64,000 nt of DNA from Phytohabitans flavus (lineage in GTDB: Bacteria; Actinomycetota; Actinomycetes; Mycobacteriales; Micromonosporaceae), in assembly GCF_011764545.1 (NCBI RefSeq), contig NZ_AP022870.1:6516001-6580000 (forward strand). The letters are read 5' to 3'. The position numbers and the translations under genes are program-made. Positions 28,706 to 38,506 of this stretch are shown here, piece by piece; position 1 is the first letter of the stretch, and each line of letters opens with the position of its first letter. The notes below the pieces were generated by a model, which worked only from the letters and a program-made list of their open reading frames with translations, had not been told where the DNA came from and made no database searches.

Positions 28706-29671
28706 TCAGCCTCGTGGAGCAACGCTCGCGGCGTCTTCGAAGACCAGCGGGTGCGGCCGCTCTCCAGGGTAGTACCGAACCACTGGTCGCGGGGTGCCTG
28801 GGCGCAGTGCGGGCGCCAGAACACGGAAGACTTCCTCTACCACAGGGCCGGCATAGTCTCGGTAGTCTGCTGTGGCCAGAAGCCACACTCCGCCGCCTGA
28901 CAGCTCTTCGACCTCCTCAAACGCCTTCGACTGCCGCAGGCCGTCCAACCCGCCGACCTTCGACACGAGCTCCTTGGGAACGATAGTGAGCCACGAGTAC
29001 CCGCGGAGAAACTTTCGGCATTCGTTGACGGTGTATTCCGGCTCCCGGTACTCGCGTTCGTACTCCTGCGGGCGAAGTCGGTCTTCGAGCGCAGTCTGCC
29101 CGCTTGTCGAATACGCGTATGCGACCTGCCCGAATCCCGGGTCGAGCCGGTCGGCATACGACCACATGACGTCGAGCCACTCCCGCTGCAGACCAGGCCC
29201 AGCCACGCGGTCATTGAAGCGGTCCTCATCCACCACCGCGTGTAGCCTCAGCCAGTTGGGTGACTGCGCCGCGCGGCGCACCGTGAGAAACAGTGACCAC
29301 CCAGACCGAAACCCCGCCTCGTCAAGCTGACCGATTTCCAGGTCGACACTTGATGGAAAGTCCTGCAGCTCCTCCTTAAGCCATCGCAGCCCAGCATCGG
29401 AGCAGATACGCTCAGTCGCCTTGGCAGGAGCGTCCACCCTTTCCCGGCTAACCTCGACCGTCCCGTACAACAAGGCGGTTTCACCGAGAGAACCGTGCGG
29501 ATCCGCCTTGTTGGCGGCCACCCGGGCAGGAAGGGATGCCAGCTCCTTTCGATGCTCTGCAGCCAGGCGTTGCGAAACGCCGTCGAGCCAGTCGAAGGCG
29601 ACGTCTGCAAAGTTACCCGCGGGGACGTCGACATTCAGCTGCAGATCCAGCGGCAATCCGGCCACTACCAC
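28706..29671 (-). CDS. Hypothetical protein, possible DUF3396/Imm52-like immunity protein
   Basis: A 321-residue soluble protein. Its C-terminal half (LDVMWSYADRLDPGFGQVAYAYS, then YSWLTIVPKELVSKVGGLDGL and GGGVWLLATADYRDY) recalls type VI/polymorphic-toxin immunity proteins of the DUF3396 kind, where a YxSWxT...LGGxxAL block is typical. The match is from memory and is weak. The start is GTG or ATG near 29671. It stands next to remnants and other immunity-like genes. Confidence 0.55.
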   Translation of the reverse strand: MVVAGLPLDLQLNVDVPAGNFADVAFDWLDGVSQRLAAEHRKELASLPARVAANKADPHGSLGETALLYGTVEVSRERVDAPAKATERICSDAGLRWLKEELQDFPSSVDLEIGQLDEAGFRSGWSLFLTVRRAAQSPNWLRLHAVVDEDRFNDRVAGPGLQREWLDVMWSYADRLDPGFGQVAYAYSTSGQTALEDRLRPQEYEREYREPEYTVNECRKFLRGYSWLTIVPKELVSKVGGLDGLRQSKAFEEVEELSGGGVWLLATADYRDYAGPVVEEVFRVLAPALRPGTPRPVVRYYPGERPHPLVFEDAASVAPRG

Positions 29672-30221
29672 GCTTCCCTCAGGTCTGCCTTACTCCGTCA
29701 ATGCGCTATTCTGCCCCGCGCAATCCTACGGAACCCCCACGCGGCCCGCGACGACCACGTCGCGAGGTTGCTGGCGAGCTCCCGCAGCCGTCTCATCCGA
29801 GCCTCCATCGTGGATGCTGGCAGCTTGATCGCGACCGCAGAAGAACGCTTATGGTGTTTCGACATCTCCGACGCGCTCCAGCCCCAATGGTGCGCGCTCA
29901 CACCGAGATCCTGCTCACCCTCGCCGACGACCTGCGCGCGCTGGGTGACCTAGGCTCCTGCAAGTCCTACCTCAGCTATCAATCAAGCCGAGGAGCCCAG
30001 GGTGACATGGAAGCCAGGAGGCGACCTGAGCGTACGGCGCCACTTCGACCCGACAGCGCAAGGCAGCGTTGCCATGTCGGATTGATTAAACATCTCGATG
30101 GTAATGATCAGTCGACATCAGCATGACCGCAACCTTACGCGACTGGCCACGTGCGCTGCCCCCCAAAAAAAAGACCGAATCACTCATCACAAAATCCCTT
30201 CACTGCAATTTGCGAGCATTA
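29672..30221. other. Gene-free stretch
   Basis: About 550 bp with several overlapping short frames and no recognisable protein, repeat or RNA. Confidence 0.4.
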
Positions 30222-30539
30222 TCAGTTTTCGATATCAATCCGCACAAAGGCGTCTCGGATCTGCCCAGTACTGACGAGCCGGCCCAGAAGGTCCGTTGCA
30301 GTCTCAATACCCCCGCGCTCAAATATCACAAGATCAGCACATTGAAAGTACGAGCCATCGAGACATTCCCCCGTAACTTTCCACCGGTCCATAAGGCGTC
30401 GAATTTCAGCCAGTGTCAACAGAGTTGCAGACCAACGACTTCCGTCGTCGAGAGCGACCTCCACGTCCACATTTTCGACAACGGTCAGAGCCGGTGCGCA
30501 GGACAAGGACGAGATCAGCGATGATGGCGGCGCGGGCAT
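30222..30539 (-). CDS. Small hypothetical protein, immunity-like
   Basis: Up to 105 residues. From VDVEVALDDGSRWSATLLTLAEI to the C-terminal FVRIDIEN it has the composition of small alpha/beta immunity proteins found beside Rhs and other polymorphic toxins (DGSRWSAT, TGECLDGSYF, then DLVIF). The first ~20 residues may not be translated; internal GTG codons are possible starts. GC is visibly lower than average. It has no adjacent toxin gene. Confidence 0.5.
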   Translation of the reverse strand: MPAPPSSLISSLSCAPALTVVENVDVEVALDDGSRWSATLLTLAEIRRLMDRWKVTGECLDGSYFQCADLVIFERGGIETATDLLGRLVSTGQIRDAFVRIDIEN

Positions 30540-31165
30540 GACTCACTTCGGGCGATCAGCATGGCGTTGAGAACCTTGATGATCTTCTGAGCCGGTCATG
30601 CCCGTCTTGCTGCCACCAACATCGGCGCTTCTACTCCAAGCCTCACAAGCCAGACACCGTCACGACTTTGCCGGGGCCCTGGGGACCACCCTGTCACCAT
30701 TCCCAGTGACGCTGCGCCGAACGGCCAGTTCGACCACCAAGGCACGGCCCTCCTCGCGGTACGCCCATGCGCAGGCATGCGGCGAGCGAGGGCACGGTGA
30801 CGGGGCACAGCGAGCGCTTCGCGGCTAAATGAGGATGCCTGCCCGCGGCGGCGGCTCGACCGAGGTGGCGACGTGGGTTAAGCAACCGTCGGCCGGCCCT
30901 TCAGGGCGCGAGGTCTAGCCGACGTTCATGGGTGCCGTTCCTTGGCCAGCATCCACAGGTACTTGTCGACATCTCGAGGCCGCGCGACTCGCGGCGGAAG
31001 AGCCGTTCACGCTGTCTGATGCGGTTGCTTCGCCGTGAGGCCGATCATCCAGGACTGACGCGCGGTGAGTCGCAGCCTGGCCCAGATGGTTCGTTCGATG
31101 CCCTCGTGTGGGTGACTGCTCCGCAGCGTGGGACGATGCGCGTCGGAGTCTCGTAGCGTGCCAGC
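30540..31165. other. Gene-free stretch
   Basis: About 625 bp with only shadow-like short frames. It probably includes the promoter of the next plus-strand gene, but I can place no motif. Confidence 0.4.
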
Positions 31166-31636
31166 ATGGCCGAGCCCGAGTCCCTCAACGCGCCCGTGGC
31201 AAGCTATGTACCGGACGCCAATGACATGGAGAAGCAGGCGGCCCACGACAAGATGATGGCGCACATCCGGATAGTCGTGGACCAGGCACCACCACTATCG
31301 GACGAGCAGATCTCGCTGCTACGAGAACTGCTCTCCGGTCCGAAGCCGCATCCGTCACGGTTTCGCCGATGGCAGGTGAAGCTCTCCTGCGGACACGGAC
31401 TACCCACCGAATCGCTGGACGACAACCCGCCCCAGCGTGCGCTCGACTGCACTGAATGTGGCGCGGCAGGCCGGATCGTGGTGGCATTCCAACCACTCGA
31501 CCGATCAGGTGAACCTCAACCGGACCCGACGACGGCTCCGCGGCTTCCCCGCCGTCGCACCCGAGCCGAGCTAGAGGCACAGATCGCCGACCTCCAAGCG
31601 CAGCTGGCCCAACAGCGCGACACAGAACACCCGTAG
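31166..31636 (+). CDS. Hypothetical protein with Cys-rich motif and C-terminal coiled coil
   Basis: A 156-residue protein starting MAEPESLNAP. It contains a zinc-ribbon-like set (KLSCGHG, then CTECGAAG) and ends in an Arg/Glu-rich coiled coil (RTRAELEAQIADLQAQLAQQ). No family recognised. The layout is that of small nucleic-acid-associated proteins, which is speculation. Confidence 0.6.
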   Translation: MAEPESLNAPVASYVPDANDMEKQAAHDKMMAHIRIVVDQAPPLSDEQISLLRELLSGPKPHPSRFRRWQVKLSCGHGLPTESLDDNPPQRALDCTECGAAGRIVVAFQPLDRSGEPQPDPTTAPRLPRRRTRAELEAQIADLQAQLAQQRDTEHP

Positions 31637-32107
31637 CCAAACACGCCGCACCGTTCTGGCCGTCAGACGCTCACGTCATTTCTTTCGTTTGGCACGGCAG
31701 TCGTGTTCCGCAGCCGGTTACGGTTGGCCGCCAGCGTCATGCGTCTGTCGTGTCTGCGGGACGGGGTTCGGTGTCGACTGCGGATCGGCGGAGGCAAGTG
31801 CCTGACCCCGAGCACGATACCCGGTATCAGACCGACGAGGCCCGTGGTGGTGTTCTGGGGTCACCGCGCGGCCTGCTCTCGCTGATCGGTTGCGGTCACT
31901 CGGGGAACGGTGTGAGGGCGCGGGCTCGGCGCTTGCGGGGTTGGGCGTCCCTAATCGTCTTCCCCGTGGTCATGGTCGAGGTCCGTCAGGTTGAGCGTGC
32001 TGGCGTTGACGCTCAGGGGAAAAGTCGCCGGTGAGCCGGCCACGCACCTGGGCGGCGGTCGCCGACCATGTGGCGGTCAACGTGGCGCCGACGTCATGGC
32101 CGACTAC
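31637..32107. other. Gene-free stretch before the integrase remnant
   Basis: About 470 bp. A minus-strand frame reading SVNASTLNLTDLDHDHGED near 31960-32030 looks protein-like but cannot be extended to a gene. Possibly a decayed element end. Confidence 0.35.
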
Positions 32108-32240
32108 GCCAGCACCGCCCCACACCCTTGACCAACGCATACTGGCGGCACCGATGTTCGCGCAGCACGGCGATCGTGGCCGCGTCGAGGGCGACGACAC
32201 GTTCCCCCGCCGCCGTCTTGACCGGTCCGATGTGGACACG
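32108..32240 (-). pseudogene. Integrase remnant related to the left-end integrase
   Basis: These 133 bp align without gaps to 19040-19172 of the left integrase gene at high identity (for example ACCCTTGACCAACGCAT, CGTGGCCGCGTCGAGGGCGA and ACCGGTCCGATGTGGACACG match closely). Homology stops abruptly at both ends. It is a fragment of a second copy of that integrase and marks an earlier element or rearrangement inside the island. Confidence 0.85.
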
Positions 32241-32316
32241 CCCCAGGCACCGAAACCTACGCAGCCGCAACCGATGGATAGCAGGTCAGGCTACACATCT
32301 ATGAGCGCGCATACAA

Positions 32317-32850
32317 TTAGGCCTTTCCAGGGCCTTCCATGACCTTCTCATCGGCGAGCTGTGGCGAATCAACCCATTCGTAGGACAGATCCCCGGCCAC
32401 AATCCAGAGTGAGCCACCCGTCATTTGAACCTCATGGCTAAAGCCTTTCTCATGCGGCAAGATCTCATCCAGCTGGACATCACCGAGCCGTCGCGTATCA
32501 GGCCGGACATTGCTCTTTCTGGGTTCGGCCGTTATCGAGGTCGAGAATTCGACAACGTCCGCATAACGAATCGCGAGCCCTTGGTCGTGCTTGAATTGGT
32601 TTGGCGCAAACCGAATTTCCAGGCAAACGCTGTCGTTCCGATCAGTCAGCCACGCTTCAGCCAGCTTTAGATCTTTAATGCATCTCGACCCATAGAAATT
32701 GTAATGATCCTCGTCCAGAGCAAACCTTCTTGCACCTTCTGGCAAGTCGGACTGGATTGCAGGAAGTTCACTTAGGTATAGCTCTGGGTCAAGCGAGTAT
32801 CCCTTGTGCCATCCATCTTCCACGATAGCTTCGACTCGAATGAATCTCAT
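32317..32850 (-). CDS. Probable immunity protein for the Rhs toxin
   Basis: A 177-residue soluble protein (MRFIRVEAIVEDGWHKGY...). Its ATG overlaps the toxin stop codon by one base (TAATG), so translation is coupled, as expected for a toxin-immunity pair. GC is visibly lower than in the neighbours. The sequence belongs to no immunity family I can name. The role comes from position and coupling. Confidence 0.65.
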   Translation of the reverse strand: MRFIRVEAIVEDGWHKGYSLDPELYLSELPAIQSDLPEGARRFALDEDHYNFYGSRCIKDLKLAEAWLTDRNDSVCLEIRFAPNQFKHDQGLAIRYADVVEFSTSITAEPRKSNVRPDTRRLGDVQLDEILPHEKGFSHEVQMTGGSLWIVAGDLSYEWVDSPQLADEKVMEGPGKA

Positions 32851-35350
32851 TAGCAAGCATCTCCCGGAAGCGGCCGCTTCCACTTGTCGCCAGTAACATC
32901 TTCATGGCCCTTCGGTTTGATGACCCCCATGGCCCTCATCTTAGTAATGGCGGTGTCTCTGATCGTGTTGTAAACACCCGTGGGCATACCTTCCGGCGCG
33001 CCGGTTAGTCCGTGCTTGTTGAAGAAGCCCTGGCTTCCAAAGATGCCGACTTCGCTGCCCCTGTGGTAGACGTGAATCTCAAACCCTGCGTTTCCACCTC
33101 GGGATACGAAGGTATCCATCCGCCCCGTATACCCCTGTCCGAAACTCAGCGGATCCATCGGATCGTTGTGGACCAGAACGGGTATGTTACCAGCTAGAAC
33201 ATAGTAGGTGTGGATGTCGGCTACTGTCAGGTTGTGCATGTGCCGGGCAGCGACGAAGTTCCTGACGGCTGTGATAGTGGCCGTCTGTCCGTCCGAGGTT
33301 CGGGCGTGTTCGCCGGGCAAGAGCTGGCTGGCGTTGACCCAGCTGTTGCGAGTGAGGCTCCAGAACGGGTGCTCCGCGGTGGTGTGTAGTACCGAGGCAC
33401 CGCCCCAGGGAGCGAGATGGTGAGGTCGGTCAGGTCGTGGTCGAGGTTGAGGTGGACCGCCGTTACGGCTTTGGCCTCGGTGCGGCCAGTGATCGGGTCG
33501 GTCGCGACGACCTCTTCGCCGACTTCCACGTCCTCGATCGGTTTGGTGGAGCCGTCTGCCATGAGTACGTGGGTACCGGGTGCGAAGCTGTTGGCGCGTT
33601 TGCAAACCTTGGCGAGCTCGGCGGCTCGTTCTGTGGCGCGGGCGGCTTTTATGCCGCCGGTTGCCCAGCCGATTCCGGGGATGGTGGAGATGGCGGATAG
33701 TCCGGCGCCGCCGAGGTCTCCTTCGGCGAGGTAGATGGCGCCGTCGATGGCGTCGCATGGTTCGCCGATGAAGGGAAGGAGTCCGCAGATCGCCAGGGCC
33801 CCGTGGGTTGCGGTGGCGCCGTCTGAGGCTGGGCGGGTGACCGGGGTGGACCTTGGTGGTGTTTGGTCGTTGGCGATGTAGCAGCCGCTTCTGCCGCAGA
33901 GCTTCCGTGGTCCGGTTGTGGTGGTGGTGCATCCGCCGCGTCCGCAGTAGGTCTGCTGGGTGGGTGGGGGGTTGAGGCATTTGCCGCCGCAGCCGTCGTT
34001 GTCGCCTTTGACTTTGACGTAGTCGCCGTTGTGGTCTACGTAATCGGCCCCAGGACCGCAACGGTCGTCGGAGCAGGATTTCATCCCGGTGGGGTCGCTG
34101 AAGGTGATGGGGTTGTTTTCGCTGTAGGTGTAGCCGTTCCATTGTTGCGGGTCGGCCCGGTCCATGATCGGGTCTACGGAGATAAACCGACCTATGGCTG
34201 GGTCGTACTCGCGGGCGCCGACGTGGGTGAGCCCGGTGGCGGTGTTGATGGTTTTGTTGAGGAAGCCGCGGTTGTCGGGCCAGGCGGAGATGACGCCTCG
34301 GGTGTCGCCGTACGGGGTGTACTGGCGCCAGGTGGGTGTTTGGGCGGTGTTGTTGAGGTAGAGGGTGGGTGTTCCTTGGCGGTCGGTGATGGCGAATTTG
34401 TAGTTGGTGCCGGTTCCGGTGCGGATGGCCTGGCCGCCGCCGGGCAGGTTGTAGTAGCGGACGCCGGTGATGGCTTGGGTGGTGGTGTTGAGGGTGAGTT
34501 GCTGGCCGGGTAGGTAGAGGGTGGTGGTGCCGGGGTCTTTCTGGAGTAGCAGGTTGCCGTCGGTGTCGTAGAGGAAAGTGCTGTTGCCGGCGGTGCTGCC
34601 GTTGATGGCGGTGAGTTGGCCGGCGTCGTTCCAGGTGAGGGTTTGGTTGCCGTTGCCGGCGTTGCGGCTGGTCGTGTTTCCGGCGCTGTCGTAGCCGTAG
34701 CTGGTGGAGCCGGGTGTCGCGCCGGTGGTGGAGGTGCTGGTGAGGGTGTGCGGCTGGCCGGCGCCGTTGCCGTTGTAGGTGTAGTTGGTGGTGGTGTCGG
34801 TGCCGCCGGTGGTGGAGTAGCGGGTCTGCTTGGTCCGGTAGCCGGCGGGGTCGAATTCCCAGCCGGTCCAGTAGGCGCTGGTGCTGCCGAGGTTGCTGCC
34901 CACCATGGCGCGGCTTGTCGGTGTTGGCTCGGTGGCGCAGTTGTCGGTGGCGGTCCAGGCCTTGGTGAGCCGTTGCAGGTTGTCGTAGCGGAAGCACTGG
35001 GTCTCGGACGTGCTGGCCGAGCCGAGCCGGGTGGAGACCTGCCGCAGGGGGTTACCGACCTTGTCGTAGTCGTAATGCTGTTTGTCGACCTCGTCGGTGC
35101 CTATGCGGGTGACGAGTTGGTCGGTGAGGCGACCTGTGTGGTCGTCGTAGGTGTTGGTCACGAAGGCGCGGTTGGGTTGCGCGCCGCCGATGGTTTGTTG
35201 TTCCACCCTGCCCCAGGCGTCATAGGTGACGCCTTCGGAGTATTGGCCCAGGTTGCCGCCGAGGATGCTGGGAAGATCGAAGACGGTCGTGTAGTCGTGG
35301 TTGAGTGTCTCAGCGGGAAGCCCGCCCTTGTGGAAGTTCTGATCGTGCAT
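32850..35350 (-). CDS. Truncated Rhs polymorphic toxin with HINT domain and C-terminal toxin (one frameshift)
   Basis: From the N-terminus: YD/RHS repeats (GVTYDAWGRVEQQ, YDYDKVGNPLRQVS, YGYDSAGNTTSRNAG), the RHS core (REYDPAIGRFISVDPI, NGYTYSENNPITFSDPTG), a pre-toxin HINT autoprocessing domain (FAPGTHVLMADGSTKPIEDVEVG ... TAEHPFW ... YYVLAGNIPVLVHN), and a ~105-residue toxin tip (GFEIHVYHRGSEVGIFGSQGFFNKHG ... KWKRPLPGDAC) of unassigned activity. Most of a normal Rhs (secretion and N-terminal repeats) is missing; an ATG at 35350 opens the remaining frame. The frame changes at the CCCC of 33403-33406, and one more base restores SLPGGGASVLHTTAEHP. The truncation looks like a stored toxin-tip cassette. 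Confidence 0.8.
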
Positions 35351-35374
35351 CCTTCTGAGTACCGCGGCGCCGAC

Positions 35375-35896
35375 ATGTACCCGAATCCGGTACGGACCGG
35401 CCGTCCGCGACCTGGCGGGCCCCGCGGGAAAGTGTGGCCCCAACTGCTCGCCTTTCTCGTTGTGAGCGCCCTCGCCATCGGCGGCGTCGTTGTTGGCTAC
35501 CGCTACATCAAGGAGGATGCCGCGCGGGCACCGGAGCCCATCGCGCCTGTCCTGGCGCCGTCGGAGGCTGAATGCGTCCAGATCAGGGACCTGTTCGCGG
35601 CCTGGCTGGACAGCGACCCACCGATCACCATCGAACTGACTGGGCGCCTTAGCGTCGAGACGATCGGCGCCGTCCTAGCCGGCGGCCAACAGTTCACGGC
35701 CGGTATGGACACCTTGCCGGCAGAACTGGCCCCGAATCTGCGCGATGCCGTCCAGCGGTACAACGAGGCAGTGGAGGCGCTGAGCAAGGAGCTTTCGGAT
35801 GGCCCGGCCAACACGTCGCACGTCGAAACCGTGTCGTCCCTGGCCACGTTGATCCACGCTCAATACACATCCTTCAGCCGGAAACATTGTGGGTAG
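35375..35896 (+). CDS. Hypothetical single-pass membrane protein
   Basis: A 173-residue protein: a Pro/Arg-rich N-terminus, one transmembrane helix (LLAFLVVSALAIGGVVVGY), then an extracytoplasmic helical domain (CVQIRDLFAAWLDSD ... VQRYNEAVEALSKEL ... SFSRKHCG) with a Cys at each end that may form a disulfide. It is divergent from the Rhs remnant. No family recognised. Confidence 0.65.
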   Translation: MYPNPVRTGRPRPGGPRGKVWPQLLAFLVVSALAIGGVVVGYRYIKEDAARAPEPIAPVLAPSEAECVQIRDLFAAWLDSDPPITIELTGRLSVETIGAVLAGGQQFTAGMDTLPAELAPNLRDAVQRYNEAVEALSKELSDGPANTSHVETVSSLATLIHAQYTSFSRKHCG

Positions 35897-36575
35897 CCAC
35901 TCGCCGCTGCCCTACGGATGCCCCTGATGTACGCCGTAAGCGTCGTCGCGATTCTGTCGAGCGCTGACCAACCTCTGGCCGCGAACAGCGAGGCTTGGCT
36001 GTTGAGCGAGTACACCTGGGGCTGCCACGTTGCCAGGATCCGGTATGCCCGCACCTCAATCCGTAGTGGGCGGACGACGACCCACCAGCACCGCGCGCGT
36101 CCACGCGACCGCCTCGAAGTCCGGCACGGCACAGCCCAATATCCGTCATGAAACCAGGCCCGCCAGCCGCCAGACCTGGATGCTGTGGAGGCCAGATCAG
36201 CCGTGGACCTTCGCGCTGAACACTCGGCGAGACGCAGAAGCGAGCGGCCGCTTTTCTGTCATGCCGATGTCTGTGCATCTGACCATTGCGGACACAAAGG
36301 CCACAGCCTGCGCGCAGTGTCAGCCCTCGTAGCGGATCGCCTTCGCTGCCTCCGGGCTGCCTTGAGATACGCAGGTACCCACGCCAAGGCGAGTACCCAC
36401 TCTTACGACCGCACGACCGGACGGCGCGGGTGCGGGCGGGCAGCACGTTGCGGCAGTCCTGATCGACCGTTCGGCTCATTCCGCCAGCTGGCACCGCCCC
36501 AGGGCGGCGGACAACCTTTGGCACTCCTTAATATCCGCGGGCTCCACCTGAGACCCCCACGGGAGGAACCCCTCA
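35897..36575. other. Gene-free stretch
   Basis: About 680 bp with overlapping low-quality frames on both strands. The right end holds the GGAGGAA ribosome site of the LPxTG gene; otherwise I see nothing assignable. Confidence 0.4.
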
Positions 36576-38107
36576 ATGCTCAGCCACTTTGCCCGGCGCT
36601 GGCTCGCCGGGTTGGGTGTCGTAGGCGCGCTCGTCGCCGCCTCCGCCGCCCCCGCCTCCGCCGCGGCCGACCCGTTCGAGGTCATCGCCCAGGACATGCT
36701 TGCCACGGCGGACAGCTTCGGTTTCGCCTACATCTCCGCCCAACCGACTGACTGGGAGCATCCGCACCAGTTCGGCCGCACGACCCTCGACATGGACTAC
36801 TCCGGCATCTCTGCCTTCGCGGTCCTCGTGCAGCCAGGTGAGGGCTGGGGCTGGGCGTGTGAAACCTCGGACAAGGTCGTGCACTGCGAGACCGAGCTCG
36901 CCGAGAGCGACACTCCCTGGCTCGGAATTCAGGCAGCGGGCTTGCCCACCGCCACGCCCGGCCAGTCGGGTCAGCTGAAGTTCGCGATGACCTCCGGTGG
37001 CCACACGGTCCGGACGACCTCCACCGTCACCATTGCCGAACGCGTCGACCTCCAGACCGCCTCGGAGGTCACCGTAAGCGGTGCTCCGGGCAGCCTGGTC
37101 GGCACGCCGGCGACCGTCCGCAACGGCGGCGAGGCGACCATCCGCGGTGCCGTGCTGGTGATGGGGGGCGACTACCTCTTCCAGTACGCGGGCAACTTTT
37201 CGAACTGCCAGCTGATCGACACCGCGGGTACACGCTGCACCTTCGACGAGGAGCTGGAGCCGGGCAAAAGCTACCGCCTTTCCGCCGCGCTGCCCTTCCA
37301 ACTCCACAAGGACGCCCGGACGGGCGCCAACCTGCTATCCACGAGCCGCTGGTGGACCAAGGACGACTGGGAGCTGGTCAGCCGGGACTTCCCGCAGGAC
37401 GGCGAGCCGGGCACCGGCACGAGGCTGCGCCTCGTGGAGGACTCCGGGTCAGCTCGCTGGGGCGGCAGACCGATCCGGACGAGACGAACAACTTCACCCA
37501 GATCTCGGTGAAGGTGACCGGCGACCAGCTGGCCGATCTGCGCGCCGAGGGCGCGACGGCAAGTGGCGAGAAGGACGATGTCGTCCAGGTGCAGCCGTCC
37601 TTCACGAACCTCGGCCCAGCCATGCTCGAGTACTACGGCGAACCGGTGTTCCGCGTCACGATCCCGGAGGGCACCACGGCGGTCGAGGTCTCCTTCGACT
37701 GCCAGCCGTACACCTCGGACGACGAGTGGGACCAGTGGAACGCCAAGTGGGGTGAACCGGGCGCCAGGGAGTACGCCTGCCTGGCGACCGAGACCCCGAA
37801 GGGCGTCAAGAACCTGTACAACTTCGGCCTACGGATCGACGACGTCGTTGCGGACGCATCGGGTGCCGTCTCCGTCCGGCTTGCCGGCGACCCGAACAGC
37901 GAAAACGACAGCGCGAAGATCGTCATCAACCCGACCAACGCGGGCGGCGGCAACGGCGACGGCGGTACCGGCGGCGGTGACGGTGGCCCACTGCCGGTCA
38001 CTGGCGCGTCCACCGGCCTGTACGCCGGCATCGGCGGCCTGCTGCTCGCCGCCGGCATCGGCGGCTACCTGCTGGCCAAGCGGCGCCGCACCCGCTTCGT
38101 CGCCTAA
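36576..38107 (+). CDS. LPxTG-type cell-wall-anchored surface protein (one frameshift)
   Basis: About 510 residues once corrected. A signal peptide (RRWLAGLGVVGALVAASAAP ... ASAAA) is followed by long beta-rich extracellular regions. The C-terminus is a Gly/Asp linker, LPVTG, a hydrophobic helix and KRRRTRFVA, which is a complete sortase signal. Ahead of the ATG is GGAGGAA. At 37446-37448 the frame is lost; one more G gives EDSGVSSLGRQTDPDETNN, with DPDETNN typical of CARDB/DUF11-like surface repeats. No sortase gene is in the window. A strong terminator follows. Confidence 0.8.
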
Positions 38108-38122
38108 TCCAGCCACACCAAA

Positions 38123-38158
38123 CGGTGCCCCGCCGACCACCCGGTCGGCGGGGCACCG
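38123..38158 (+). terminator. Strong hairpin terminator after the LPxTG gene
   Basis: A 16-bp perfect stem (core GGTGCCCCGCCGACC paired with GGTCGGCGGGGCACC) and a four-base ACCC loop begin 15 bases after the stop. No U tract follows. Confidence 0.88.
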
Positions 38159-38506
38159 CCGTCTCCACCACCCAGACGCCGACGCCAGCAGGACATGCCA
38201 GCTGCGCCGCGTCACCAGGGTCTCCCAACAATCGACGCGCGATTGCGCCCGGCCGGTTCGAGCACCAAACGCCTCGCCCCCGGCTCGCCCGCGCCGTCAG
38301 GCCAGACACGAGCTGCCCGACTGGCTGGTCCCAGCGACCCAGTACCAGCGGGCCGGACCGCATCCGCTTACGCCGCGATCCCGGCAGTGCGCACCCTGGT
38401 CATTGCGACCCGCTGCAGCAGGCGAGCAAGGGCGTCCAGGTGGTATCCGCTGGGAACGGTGAAGGCGAGTGTTGGCGGCGCCTCGGCCGGTCGGGAAGGT
38501 CCGATT
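38159..38506. other. Gene-free stretch between terminator and integrase
   Basis: About 350 bp in which I see no credible gene or structured element. Confidence 0.4.

Noticed and set aside
32850..34997. A 715-residue His/Arg-rich frame over the Rhs region.
   Set aside because: Only its last ~200 codons are real (end of HINT and toxin). The rest is a shadow of the RHS-repeat frame.
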